From contig JAIBAG010000019.1 in NCBI GenBank assembly GCA_019695305.1, positions 1-50,118 of the forward strand: a stretch of 50,118 bases of DNA, given 5' to 3'. Positions 16,746 to 24,415 of the stretch are shown in pieces. How positions within the stretch are numbered: the first letter of the stretch is position 1; every line of letters begins with the position of its first letter. The translations under genes and the position numbers were made by a program. This stretch comes from a bacterium. Its GTDB lineage: Bacteria; UBA10199; JAIBAG01. The notes beneath the pieces were generated by a model. That model saw only the letters and a program-made list of their open reading frames with translations, had not been told where the DNA came from and made no database searches.

Positions 16746-19478
16746 CTATTTATTTTTCGTGGGGGTTTGTGCGTGCCTGGCACCGGGACTATGACTAGGC
16801 GTATAGTTCTTTACAAAGAAAGCTGAAGCCGATGACTTTTCTTTTTCAAAAGACTTTATATGCTCTTTAGCCAAAGAGTAAAGAGTGTCACCGTCAAATC
16901 TCTCCAGAGATTCCATGTTTAAAACAATTTTTAATTTGCCGTTGTCTTCAATTTCGCTACTATGCTCACTATGAAATGCTAAAAATTGTTCAATATTTTC
17001 TTTATTGAGATTCTTTTTAAGACACTCCTTGAATCTAGGATCAGTCGAGAATTTGGATATTATGCTAAACGCCACAGGAAGATTGGTTCCTGTAAAATCA
17101 GAAAAGATTTTTAGGTCATTTCCTAAAATTTTTTCGGCTATGTCTTTGGTAAGAATATCAATCAACCTTTTTAAATCTAATGCTTTCTTGATTTTATAGT
17201 AGTTGCCATGGGCATCATTTTTTAAAATTTTAAGAACAAACAATTTAAAATCGTAAGATGTAAGCTGAAAAGTGCTATCGAAAATATTTTGTATAGCTTT
17301 CTCTGACGTGTCTGTTTTTTCTAAAATTTTTAGAAATTCATAAGCCAAGGTATGATTTTCTTCTTTCCCTTGAAGTGCATTCCAGTTTTCTGAGGGTTGC
17401 AATTGGCAATAAACCACCCCCATGTCCTCTCCAAGTGCCTTAATTTTTAAATGGGATTGATAGATGCGACTCAATGTATGTTTAATCCCATATTCGTCTA
17501 CTAATCTACAAAGATCTGAAAAAATCATCCCCCTTCTATTTTCTTTTACTTCTGTCCATCTATCAAGCATTGGGTAAATCTGAGCATTGGTCAGAGTTAG
17601 AGGTTTGACTTCTTTTGTAAAATAACGATGAAATGCTGAGGGGTGTGAAATACGAGAAAATTTATCTTCAAACACATCATCTTCATATCTCTTGTTAAAA
17701 ACCTCAGCTACTTTAGGAAAGATTGAGGCTAACAAAGTAATTAAGGGCTCTTCAAGATTTTTATCATTTATTATTTTTTTTATTCTATCAGAATCTATTT
17801 TTTTTATCTTTTCTTGATCTTCTAGTCTAAATTTTGCTGAGTCTGAAAAATCAAATTCAAAAAATCCTGTATCCATATAATTAGAACGGTTGTTAAAAAT
17901 ATCTTGGCGGATTGAATTGTTGGCGATCGAAATAATTTCAAGGATTACCAAGTCAAAAATATTTATTTCTTCTTCAATTTGTAAGGATAAAAAAATGCGA
18001 TTAAATAGACGATTTATATCCCTTACAGATCTAATTATTTTTCGGATACTTAAGCTATAAAGTTCTCTTACAAGTTTTGAGTATTTTTCTCTGTCCTGAA
18101 CTTCCCTAATTTTTGAAGCAGGAATATGTTTTTGGAATTCTAAAAACCAATTTAGATCAGAATTTTTTTTGATATAGTCTTTTTTTGTTTCATCCAATTT
18201 ATAATAGCCTTCTTCAACTTCTAAGAAAATTTTATCCTCAAAAGAATCAAATCCTAATTGTAGTATAAAATGATGGGTAAAAAGACCGGTCAGTAAAAAT
18301 ATGAGGTACCCATTTATAAATGGCTCATTAATTCTTGGGAGATCTAATTCTATTTGGATTATTTTTTGAAGATAGGTTGGGGGTATTTTTTCTAGTGTCA
18401 ACAGGCCCTCAATTTGAGCTCTGTCATAAAAAAGGATATAGGTGATATTTTTAAAGTCTGTCAGATTTTTAATTAATCCAAGAATAGCTAAGATTTCCTG
18501 GCCGCTGATCCTATCTAAATCATCTATAAAAATTACCTTTTGGCTCGCTAATTCTTCTAAAAATTCTCCTATAGCGCCTTTTATGTCATCAGGTGTTTGA
18601 TTGTCATTCCGGAATTCTAAATCTGTTATTTTTCCCATGGAAGTACGTAATAAATTGTTGCAGTAACTCTTCAAATTATTAAGCACTGACAAGGGAATTC
18701 GTGCATCGCTTCTGAATACAGAAAAAAGCGATCTTAAAAATTTTTCATACAGGTCTTTGACGTCAAAAACAGGCCACGGATTGAATCGAATACTTTTTGT
18801 TTTGTGTTTGATAAGAAGTTCTTTTTCTAAGTAATTTAAAAAAGATGTCTTTCCCGAGCCCCAAGGACTTTGAATACCAATAACTCTCGAATTATGAGAG
18901 CTTTGAATTATTGTTTTAATTTTAAATGTCAAATCTTCGACTTTTGATGCGCTTTTAACTCTAATAAAGTCAGAGTAGCTTAATGGGTGATCATCAAATG
19001 GATTTAATAAAGCGTTTCCTTTTGGGGTTAAATCATCAGCACAAGGCTCCAAAAATAAAAAAATTAACCTAATTGATATGGCAAAAGCAATAAATACAAT
19101 GGCTACATCGTATAGTTGATTTACCTTTTGAAGGGTATTGATTTTAAGTATTTCTTCTTTTGATAGAATCAGAAAAAATAAAGCTATAATTAAAAGCAAT
19201 TCGATATTTCGAAAAGAACTCCCCAAGCCAAATCTTTTTTTAAAAGATTTTAATTTTCCTTTTCTGGGCCATAATCCCTCCAGATATAATAACAATTTTA
19301 TAAGAACGACAAGGGCCACAATAGTAAGTATCGGGGTAGAAAAATCCTCTATTAGTAAAATACATTGAGTAAAGACATGAATGACTTTTGCGCTTGCAAG
19401 GCCGATAAGCGTTAAAATACTTATGGAAAAGATTTTTGATGGTAATTTTTCTAAGATTCTATAGATATAATTTTTCAT
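16746..19478 (-). CDS. Membrane-anchored KAP-family P-loop NTPase
   Basis: 910 aa from the ATG at 19478. Four hydrophobic segments lie at about residues 16-42, 49-70, 91-106 and 122-143, before the NTPase domain. Walker A is GIQSPWGSGKTS (about residues 201-212), followed by IRFNPW, a KAP hallmark. Walker B is VIFIDDLDRI (about residue 320) followed by ILFYDRAQIEGLL. The family (Kidins220/ARMS, PifA) is defined by such membrane insertions; bacterial members are often sporadic, plasmid- or phage-linked, and some limit phage growth. The C-terminal ~450 residues are unassigned and helical. Composition is visibly more AT-rich than the neighbouring polysaccharide genes, suggesting transfer. The gene fits between two inverted copies of the CCCGGTGCC repeat; the last ~14 codons (PGARHAQTPTKNK) are encoded by the repeat itself. 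Start uncertain: an ORF extension to 19574 would lie in the repeat. Confidence 0.85.
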   Translation of the reverse strand: MKNYIYRILEKLPSKIFSISILTLIGLASAKVIHVFTQCILLIEDFSTPILTIVALVVLIKLLLYLEGLWPRKGKLKSFKKRFGLGSSFRNIELLLIIALFFLILSKEEILKINTLQKVNQLYDVAIVFIAFAISIRLIFLFLEPCADDLTPKGNALLNPFDDHPLSYSDFIRVKSASKVEDLTFKIKTIIQSSHNSRVIGIQSPWGSGKTSFLNYLEKELLIKHKTKSIRFNPWPVFDVKDLYEKFLRSLFSVFRSDARIPLSVLNNLKSYCNNLLRTSMGKITDLEFRNDNQTPDDIKGAIGEFLEELASQKVIFIDDLDRISGQEILAILGLIKNLTDFKNITYILFYDRAQIEGLLTLEKIPPTYLQKIIQIELDLPRINEPFINGYLIFLLTGLFTHHFILQLGFDSFEDKIFLEVEEGYYKLDETKKDYIKKNSDLNWFLEFQKHIPASKIREVQDREKYSKLVRELYSLSIRKIIRSVRDINRLFNRIFLSLQIEEEINIFDLVILEIISIANNSIRQDIFNNRSNYMDTGFFEFDFSDSAKFRLEDQEKIKKIDSDRIKKIINDKNLEEPLITLLASIFPKVAEVFNKRYEDDVFEDKFSRISHPSAFHRYFTKEVKPLTLTNAQIYPMLDRWTEVKENRRGMIFSDLCRLVDEYGIKHTLSRIYQSHLKIKALGEDMGVVYCQLQPSENWNALQGKEENHTLAYEFLKILEKTDTSEKAIQNIFDSTFQLTSYDFKLFVLKILKNDAHGNYYKIKKALDLKRLIDILTKDIAEKILGNDLKIFSDFTGTNLPVAFSIISKFSTDPRFKECLKKNLNKENIEQFLAFHSEHSSEIEDNGKLKIVLNMESLERFDGDTLYSLAKEHIKSFEKEKSSASAFFVKNYTPSHSPGARHAQTPTKNK
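16771..16787 (-). repeat. CCCGGTGCCAGGCACGC repeat, copy 1 (minus orientation)
   Basis: Reads CCCGGTGCCAGGCACGC on the minus strand. The core GTGCCAGGCAC is a palindrome, so a small hairpin is possible, as in REP elements. This copy encodes the PGARHA tail of the KAP protein. Other copies start at 19489, 20677 and 23756. Confidence 0.85.
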
Positions 19479-19488
19479 TTTAAATAAC

Positions 19489-19647
19489 CCCGGTGCCAGG
19501 CATGTGTAAAAACGCAGCGAAAAATAAAAAACAAACAACCCCAAATTCCTACTCACCCTCCACAAGCAGATCAAGAAAAAATCACCGCATTCTTCAAATT
19601 TTATCGCTTATTTTGATGCGTGAATTGGATATGAATTTATCCTTGGG
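19489..19647 (+). repeat. Long direct repeat A with CCCGGTGCCAGGCATG at its left end (copy 2)
   Basis: Begins 11 bases upstream of the KAP start codon. After the palindromic core, about 110 bases (from AAACAACCCC to CCTTGGG) are nearly identical to 20695-20823, with only a few substitutions; the bases between core and this block differ in length. It lies outside any convincing gene. Short frames inside it are shared by both copies but have no ribosome-binding site or recognisable product. Together with the 20677 copy it encloses the wHTH-MNT/HEPN pair as a unit of about 1.19 kb. Confidence 0.85.
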
Positions 19648-19661
19648 CCGGGCAAAAGTAT

Positions 19662-19701
19662 ATGTTGTAATTAAATACAACATATGTTGTAATTTATTAC
19701 A
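19662..19701 (+). promoter_or_regulatory. Multi-palindrome operator in front of the wHTH-MNT gene
   Basis: ATGTTGTA (19662-19669) and TACAACAT (19676-19683) form an inverted repeat with a 6-base spacer. TACAACATATGTTGTA (19676-19691) is a perfect 16-base palindrome. TGTAAT..ATTACA (19688-19701) is a third inverted repeat that runs into the start codon. Alternating half-sites directly before a winged-helix protein gene suggest cooperative autoregulation. Confidence 0.65.
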
Positions 19702-20246
19702 TGGATATTTTGGGGTCAAAGTCGTGTTTGCGTATTTTGAGGTATTTTATGGAAAATCCTCAAAGTGCTCATCATGTTCGTGAGCTGGCTACACATTTAG
19801 AGGTGGATGCCGGTAATTTATCGCGTGATCTTAACAAGTTACAGCAATTGGGGCTTTTAAATGTGGTTGTGCAGGGGCGTAATAAGGTTCTCTCACTTAA
19901 TCATAATCATGCCCTTACCCCTATTGTTACCAGCTACTTTAAAGCCACTCAAAGCATAGACCAGCTTATTAAAAATAAACTGCAAACTTTGCCCGATATT
20001 GAGCAGGCTTTTATTTATGGCTCTTACGCCAAAAATAAAATGGATCAACATAGCGATATTGATGTTTTGATTATTGGGGGTGTGTCGGCACTTAAAGTGC
20101 AAAAATGCCTTAAACCTGTTGAACTGCAAACAGGGCGCGAAATCCATGCCCGTATTTTAAGTTCCAAAGAATTTGCCAATCGTAAAAAGAAAAAAGATGC
20201 TTTTATTCAGGATGTTTTTGGGGGTAATATCGTGCCCGTTATATGA
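19701..20246 (+). CDS. Winged-helix + minimal nucleotidyltransferase (MNT) antitoxin-like protein
   Basis: 181 aa. Residues about 1-65 form a winged helix-turn-helix (ILRYFMENPQSAHHVRELAT, then NLSRDLNKLQQLGLL and a wing). Residues 100-165 form a minimal nucleotidyltransferase: GSYAKNKMDQHSDIDVLII with G107-S108 and D119/D121. In MNT-HEPN systems the MNT protein AMPylates and silences the HEPN toxin; here DNA binding and the transferase are fused in one protein. The downstream HEPN gene overlaps by 4 bases (ATGA). The start at 19701 keeps the first wHTH helix; an ATG at 19749 has a better Shine-Dalgarno (GAGG) but would truncate it. The operator upstream supports autoregulation. Confidence 0.85.
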   Translation: MDILGSKSCLRILRYFMENPQSAHHVRELATHLEVDAGNLSRDLNKLQQLGLLNVVVQGRNKVLSLNHNHALTPIVTSYFKATQSIDQLIKNKLQTLPDIEQAFIYGSYAKNKMDQHSDIDVLIIGGVSALKVQKCLKPVELQTGREIHARILSSKEFANRKKKKDAFIQDVFGGNIVPVI

Positions 20247-20665
20247 CCTCATCGGCACCACAAAATTTTAAGCCTGTTAATATCGATAAAAAGCAAATCG
20301 CTTTGTTTTATAAGTTGGCCCTCGAAAAACTGGGGGTTGCTCAAGATTTGGCTTCTAAAAATCCTGATATTGCCTACGAAATTTTGTACGAATCGGCTTT
20401 GCAGGCCTGCTTAGCCTTGCTTCATGCACATGGCTTGCGCCCGCGCGCGCAACCAGGGCATCACATTGCCATTATTGAAAAATCGAAAGAATTGCTCAAA
20501 CAGGAAGTAGATGATGATTTTTTTGAAGTGATGCAACTGATGCGAAAAACCCGAAACACTATGCTTTATGATGCTGTACTACCGGTAAGTCATGATGAAT
20601 TTAAAGAAATGCGGGCACAGGTGAAAATATTTTTAGAGCTTATCTGCAAGAAATTACCAAAGTAA
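20243..20665 (+). CDS. HEPN-domain protein (toxin partner of the MNT gene)
   Basis: 140 aa, all-helical. It starts in the ATGA overlap with the MNT gene, so translation is coupled. HEPN features: helix with LALEKLGVAQDLASKNPDIAYEILYESALQACLALLHAHGLRP, and near residue 104 the motif region RKTRNTMLYD. The usual catalytic R-x(4-6)-H of HEPN RNases reads R104-N-T-M-L-Y109, with Tyr in place of His, so it may be a non-canonical or inactive HEPN. Known HEPN toxins cleave RNA in the cytoplasm and are neutralised by MNT partners. A repeat copy begins 12 bases after the stop codon. Confidence 0.82.
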   Translation: MTSSAPQNFKPVNIDKKQIALFYKLALEKLGVAQDLASKNPDIAYEILYESALQACLALLHAHGLRPRAQPGHHIAIIEKSKELLKQEVDDDFFEVMQLMRKTRNTMLYDAVLPVSHDEFKEMRAQVKIFLELICKKLPK

Positions 20666-20676
20666 CTTATTCACAT

Positions 20677-20823
20677 CCCGGTGCCGGCCACGCGCAAAAC
20701 CCAAAATCAAACAACCCCAAATCCCTACTCACCCTCCACAAGCAGATCAAGCAAAAATCACCGCATTCTTCAAATTTTATCGCTTATTTTGATGAGCGAA
20801 TTGGATATGAATTTATCCTTGGG
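20677..20823 (+). repeat. Long direct repeat B with CCCGGTGCCGGCCACG at its left end (copy 3)
   Basis: Second copy of the long repeat, starting 12 bases after the HEPN stop. The core carries two changes that break the palindrome (GTGCCGGCCAC). From AAACAACCCC to CCTTGGG it is nearly identical to repeat A. Downstream of it, 70 bases lead into the BRO-N gene. Confidence 0.85.
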
Positions 20824-20892
20824 GAAAAAGTTGTTTTTTCGTTGCAATGTGAACGCAGGCTCCAGTAGCGTTCAAAAATACAAAGGACTTTT

Positions 20893-21717
20893 ATGAAAGA
20901 CAATTTAGCTATTTTTGAAGGTTACAAAATTAGGCGTAGTTATGATGAAGAAAGCGATACTTGGCTTTTTTCGGTTGTGGATGTTGTGCAGGCTTTAATC
21001 CAACAGAGCGATTATCAAGCGGCTCGAAACTATTGGAAAGTACTTAAAAATCGGCTTATTAAGGAAGGAAGTGAAGTGGTTACAAAATGTAACCAGTTGA
21101 AAATGCTAGCTGAAGACGGCAAGTTACGCCTTACCGACGTAGCTAATCCCGAAACTCTTTTGCGCCTCATCCAATCCGTCCCCAGCCCCAAGGCCGAACC
21201 TATCAAGCTGTGGCTTGCAAAAGTGGGCTATGAGCGTATGCAAGAAATGGCCGATCCATCTCGTTCACTCGATCGGGCGCGTGATACCTGGAAAAAACAT
21301 GGTCGAAGTGAAAAGTGGATTCAGCAACGCATGATGGGGCAGGAAACCCGCAACAAACTGACCGATTATTGGAAAGATCATGATATTAAAGAAGGAGATG
21401 AATTTGCCATTCTCACTAATATCATTCATCAGGAGTGGGCGGATGTTTCGGTTAAAGAACATAAAGCTCTTAAGGGATTAAAATCTCAAAACCTGCGAGA
21501 CCACATGAGTGAAGCCGAACTTATTTTTACGGCTCTTGCCGAACTATCCACACGGCAAATTGCCGAAAGTGTTACAGCAACGGGAATGGATGAAAATAAA
21601 GTGGCAGGTGCTAAAGGTGGCCGTATTGCCAAAAATGCCAGGCTAGAACTAGAAGCAAAAACAGGACGGAAAGTTATATCGGCCGGAAATTATTTAGCTA
21701 AAAAAAATAAAAAATAG
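20893..21717 (+). CDS. BRO-N/DinD-like protein (phage antirepressor-type domain)
   Basis: 274 aa. The N-terminal ~110 residues fit the BRO-N fold: FEGYKIRRSYDEESDTWLFS, VVDVVQALIQQSDYQAARNYW, then LKNRLIKEGSE and LRLTDVANPETLLRLIQSVPSPKAEPIKLWLAKVG. The C-terminal part (SLDRARDTWKKHGRSEKWIQ, LTNIIHQEWADVSVKEHKAL, AGAKGGRIAKNARLELEAKTG) matches the E. coli DinD type, also close in length. DinD interacts with RecA in E. coli; many relatives sit on mobile elements. The DNA or protein target here is unknown. AAGGA lies six bases before the ATG. It follows repeat B and is the right-hand gene of the accessory island. Confidence 0.85.
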   Translation: MKDNLAIFEGYKIRRSYDEESDTWLFSVVDVVQALIQQSDYQAARNYWKVLKNRLIKEGSEVVTKCNQLKMLAEDGKLRLTDVANPETLLRLIQSVPSPKAEPIKLWLAKVGYERMQEMADPSRSLDRARDTWKKHGRSEKWIQQRMMGQETRNKLTDYWKDHDIKEGDEFAILTNIIHQEWADVSVKEHKALKGLKSQNLRDHMSEAELIFTALAELSTRQIAESVTATGMDENKVAGAKGGRIAKNARLELEAKTGRKVISAGNYLAKKNKK

Positions 21718-21729
21718 CCATAAACTGAC

Positions 21730-22842
21730 TTACGCACTGATCAAAGTCTCCAGCAAAACACCGGCCGATTTTTCCCACGAAAAACGCCCCAGGTTTTCTT
21801 GTCCGCGCTTGATTAAGGCGGGCACATCAATTTCTTGATTTACTATCGATGAAATAGCCTTGGCAATGGCTTGCATATCTTTTGGATCTACTAAAAGAGC
21901 GCCAGCCCCAGCTACCTCGGGTAGGCTTGTTGTGTTACTGGTAATGAGGGGGCAGTTTAACCGTTGAGCTTCTAAAACCGGTAAACCAAAACCTTCATAC
22001 AACGATGGAAACAACATGAGAGCGGCATTACGAATAAGCACTACTTTTTCTTCATTAGAAATTTTCCCTATAAACTTTACCTGCGGTAATGGTTGAGTAA
22101 CTTTATCTAAATTGTAGTTGCCTGCTAACACAAACTGCCATTCTTCTTGCTGCCTCGTTTTACAAAACTCATCAAAAGCCGCCATCATGCCCTTTATATT
22201 TTTACGTTCATTTAAACTGCCTACATAGAATAAATAACGCTTTGGTTTAAGTTGATACTTTTGCAACAGAGTATCGTCTTGTAGCTCAGTTACCTCAGGC
22301 AGTTGTGGGGCCGCATTGCCAATGACAACGATTTTATTGCCGGAGAAACTATATTTTGAAATGAGTTCAGTTTTAGAAAAATCCGAAACGGTGATGACGC
22401 GCTTGCATAGCCAGTGCGATAAATAAATGGAAGTTTGAATATACCATTTGGATAAAATATTACGAAACTCTTTAAACTGTGCGTAAGCGGCATCGTGTAT
22501 AGTATTAATTTTTTGGCAGGGCGCTAAAAAACTAAAAAAGGGTGCGGTGCTGTATAAAATATTTAATTTATGCCGCAGCGCAAGTAATGGCAGCAATAAC
22601 TGCTGCGTTAACATAACCCCAAGCGCATGGCGCCCGTGTTTAAAATTGATTACTTTAAATTCTGTGGCTGAATACTTTTTGGCCAAATCATCTAAAAATA
22701 AAAACTGATTATACCCTTTAAATATAACCACGGTATGTCCGGCTTTGATGGCTTTGGGAACAAAGTGCGCCATCAGGTTTTCGGTAAAAACCTCGGTTCC
22801 CTGGTAAGTTCTAAAAATTGTTAAATCGATACCTAGTTTCAT
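21730..22842 (-). CDS. Glycosyltransferase family 4
   Basis: 370 aa, GT-B fold. The N-terminal half begins KLGIDLTIFRTYQGTEVFTENL. The C-terminal half has KIVVIGNAAP, FYVGSLNERKNIKGMMAAFDEF, FIGKISNEEKVVLIRNAALMLFPSLYEGFGLPVLEAQ with the conserved E-x7-E spacing, and TSLPEVAGAGALLVDPKD. It would transfer a sugar from a nucleotide donor to a lipid-linked glycan in the cytoplasm; donor and linkage cannot be read from sequence. It overlaps the FkbM gene by 4 bases (ATGA), so the two are an operon. Confidence 0.92.
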   Translation of the reverse strand: MKLGIDLTIFRTYQGTEVFTENLMAHFVPKAIKAGHTVVIFKGYNQFLFLDDLAKKYSATEFKVINFKHGRHALGVMLTQQLLLPLLALRHKLNILYSTAPFFSFLAPCQKINTIHDAAYAQFKEFRNILSKWYIQTSIYLSHWLCKRVITVSDFSKTELISKYSFSGNKIVVIGNAAPQLPEVTELQDDTLLQKYQLKPKRYLFYVGSLNERKNIKGMMAAFDEFCKTRQQEEWQFVLAGNYNLDKVTQPLPQVKFIGKISNEEKVVLIRNAALMLFPSLYEGFGLPVLEAQRLNCPLITSNTTSLPEVAGAGALLVDPKDMQAIAKAISSIVNQEIDVPALIKRGQENLGRFSWEKSAGVLLETLISA

Positions 22843-23753
22843 ACAAGAGCAATTATATTTTCTATTTTACTCACCTGTTTAAACCACGTGTTTAAATTAA
22901 TTAAATGCGTTTGGCCAAACTCATCTAAACCATAAAGCGTATAACCCAAATTATTGAGCAAGTAAGCCGCTTGTTGATGCTGCTTGTTATTGGGATGAGG
23001 CCAAACTTCCATCAGCACACGGGGCTTGGCTTTTTGTAAAACGTGCTGGGCTCCCAGCAACGCATCCAGTTCGGCATTTTCAATGTCTAATTTAATGAGT
23101 GTGGGCCAAATGTTGTGCTGTTTGCAAAATTCATCCATGGTTTGGATGGGCACGCTTAATGGGAAGGTGGTATTGTGCACAGGGTCTTGCAAAAAAAACG
23201 AGTTAGAACCGCGCTTGCTGCCGGCTGCATAAATATTTAGGGGGCGCTCTCCATTGTGCTGGCCCAAAGCTGTTTTAACAAGTTGGGCATGTTTACAAAC
23301 GTGTAAATTTTTTTGTAATACCGCTTGGGTTGTGGGCGTGGGTTCAAAAGCATAAATGGAATGGGGCTTATTGTTTAGCAAAGTGGCTACCACCAAACTG
23401 TAATAACCATAATGGGCCCCTACATCAAAAAACACTTCGGATTTTTGTCCCACATTCTGCAAAAGCCATTTTGTTAACGCGCGTTCATTATCTTCGCCTA
23501 TGATGCCGCACAGATAATAATCCATAAAGTAAGCTTCGGTATAAAATGTATTGCCGGTGAAGAGGCTGTTTTTAACCAGCCAATGGCGTTCGGCACCGGG
23601 GCAAAGCTTAAATAACAGCTTAAAGAACAGCACGTGGAGTGGATAAGCTTTAAGCTTACCCCAAAGGGGGCCTCTAAAAATTGGGTGAAGTTCTTTTGCT
23701 TTGGCTTCACATTCATTAAATCTTTGCAAAAGTTGTTGTAATATTAGAGCCAT
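22839..23753 (-). CDS. FkbM-family SAM-dependent methyltransferase
   Basis: 304 aa from the ATG at 23753. The SAM-binding motif I is VFFDVGAHYGYYSLVVA (about residues 115-131). Motif II region is SIYAFEPTPTTQAVLQKNL, and the FkbM hallmark IKLDIENAELDALLGA follows. Family members O-methylate sugars or polyketides; within a polysaccharide locus a sugar O-methyltransferase is likely, perhaps capping a chain. An open frame continues upstream to 23894, but that part is repeat- and tRNA-flank-derived sequence and is unlikely to be translated. A CCCGGTGCC repeat copy lies only two bases upstream of this ATG, so the native promoter/RBS may have been displaced. No strong Shine-Dalgarno. Confidence 0.88.
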   Translation of the reverse strand: MALILQQLLQRFNECEAKAKELHPIFRGPLWGKLKAYPLHVLFFKLLFKLCPGAERHWLVKNSLFTGNTFYTEAYFMDYYLCGIIGEDNERALTKWLLQNVGQKSEVFFDVGAHYGYYSLVVATLLNNKPHSIYAFEPTPTTQAVLQKNLHVCKHAQLVKTALGQHNGERPLNIYAAGSKRGSNSFFLQDPVHNTTFPLSVPIQTMDEFCKQHNIWPTLIKLDIENAELDALLGAQHVLQKAKPRVLMEVWPHPNNKQHQQAAYLLNNLGYTLYGLDEFGQTHLINLNTWFKQVSKIENIIALV

Positions 23754-23755
23754 AT

Positions 23756-23772
23756 CCCGGTGCCAGGCACGC
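23756..23772 (+). repeat. CCCGGTGCCAGGCACGC repeat, copy 4
   Basis: A perfect copy of the core, two bases upstream of the FkbM methyltransferase start codon. The long ~110-bp extension of repeats A and B is absent here, although an A-rich tract follows in all plus-strand copies. Confidence 0.85.
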
Positions 23773-23937
23773 TTGCAAACACTTGAAAAACAATCAACTA
23801 AAAAAGCCCTCAAAAATAATGGCTTTCGTTTGCTCCACCTGCTGGAATCTAGCTTCGCTACGAAACTTCCTCGGGCTGATTTCGCTTCGCTCATCTTTGC
23901 GCCCTCGGTCGTCGAACATGGTTCTCGCCAGAGTCAA

Positions 23938-23981
23938 AACAAAAAAAATCCCCGATCTCTGATGAGACCGAGGATTTTTTT
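23938..23981 (-). terminator. Rho-independent terminator of tRNA-Asn
   Basis: On the minus strand ATCCTCGGTCTC - ATCA - GAGATCGGGGAT is followed by seven or more T. The 12-base stem has two G-U pairs. It lies directly downstream of the tRNA; an A-run on the other side makes it potentially bidirectional. Confidence 0.85.
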
Positions 23982-23982
23982 G

Positions 23983-24055
23983 CTCCGACTGCTGGACTCG
24001 AACCAGCGACCTAGCGGTTAACAGCCGCTTGCTCTACCGACTGAGCTAAGTCGGA
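23983..24055 (-). tRNA. tRNA-Asn (anticodon GTT)
   Basis: A complete cloverleaf on the minus strand: acceptor arms TCCGACT/AGTCGGA, D-arm with AGCTCAGTCGGTAGAGC, anticodon stem AGCGG/CCGCT around loop CTGTTAA (anticodon GTT), and T-arm with GGTTCGAGTCC. Discriminator base G. The following bases are CA, not CCA, so the CCA end is probably added by the tRNA nucleotidyltransferase. A terminator follows and a promoter precedes it. Confidence 0.97.
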
Positions 24056-24096
24056 ATCTACGTCATTTGCTTGTGGCAAAATGAGGTAAGTTCCCT

Positions 24097-24125
24097 TTTT
24101 TATTGGAAGATGGTCTTGGTGTCAA
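24097..24125 (-). promoter_or_regulatory. Promoter of tRNA-Asn
   Basis: On the minus strand: TTGACA (24125-24120), a 17-base spacer, then TAAAAA (24102-24097). The start would fall near 24090, about 35 bases before the tRNA 5' end. Confidence 0.5.
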
Positions 24126-24348
24126 TCTGATTCTCCTAAGCTTTTTTGAGGTCAAAAAGTCTCCTGTTTTACCCACACATTTGTCCCTTTTCTTACCCCT
24201 GCCCCTCTGTAATTATAAGCATTTAAAGAACTTAAAATACAAAGTACATATCACAACCATCTCATACAATTAAATACTCGTATGCAGGGACTAATTTTTA
24301 TCCACTATCCAGTTATTATTACGGATTTTATAAAAACTACACTTTAAG

Positions 24349-24377
24349 TTGACAAAATCATTCATTTTTACAATGAA
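24349..24377 (+). promoter_or_regulatory. Possible promoter of the response regulator
   Basis: A perfect -35 box TTGACA (24349-24354) with AATGAA 17 bases downstream. The -10 match is poor; TACAAT at 24369 fits better but leaves only a 14-base spacer. Confidence 0.35.
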
Positions 24378-24415
24378 TAGTGCTAGTCTGTTTAAGCATG
24401 CAGGGGGAATTTTTT

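Larger units (their letters stand above)
24056..24415. other. 360-base intergenic region between tRNA-Asn and the response regulator
   Basis: Non-coding on both strands. It holds the minus-strand tRNA promoter (24097-24125) at the left and a plus-strand TTGACA box (24349) at the right. The AT-rich middle (24130-24340) shows no convincing ORF, repeat or hairpin. Confidence 0.6.

Noticed and set aside
19493-20896. Two short ORFs sharing a similar peptide within the long repeats
   Set aside because: Both are simply the same repeat read in one frame; no start signal, and their ends run into unrelated sequence.
16771-23772. Integron attC sites
   Set aside because: The repeats lack complementary RYYYAAC/GTTRRRY ends and there is no integrase in the window; the core is a simple palindrome.
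23754-23894. N-terminal extension of the FkbM methyltransferase
   Set aside because: It is encoded by the repeat and tRNA-flank sequence, with no start signal; the conserved part begins at 23753.
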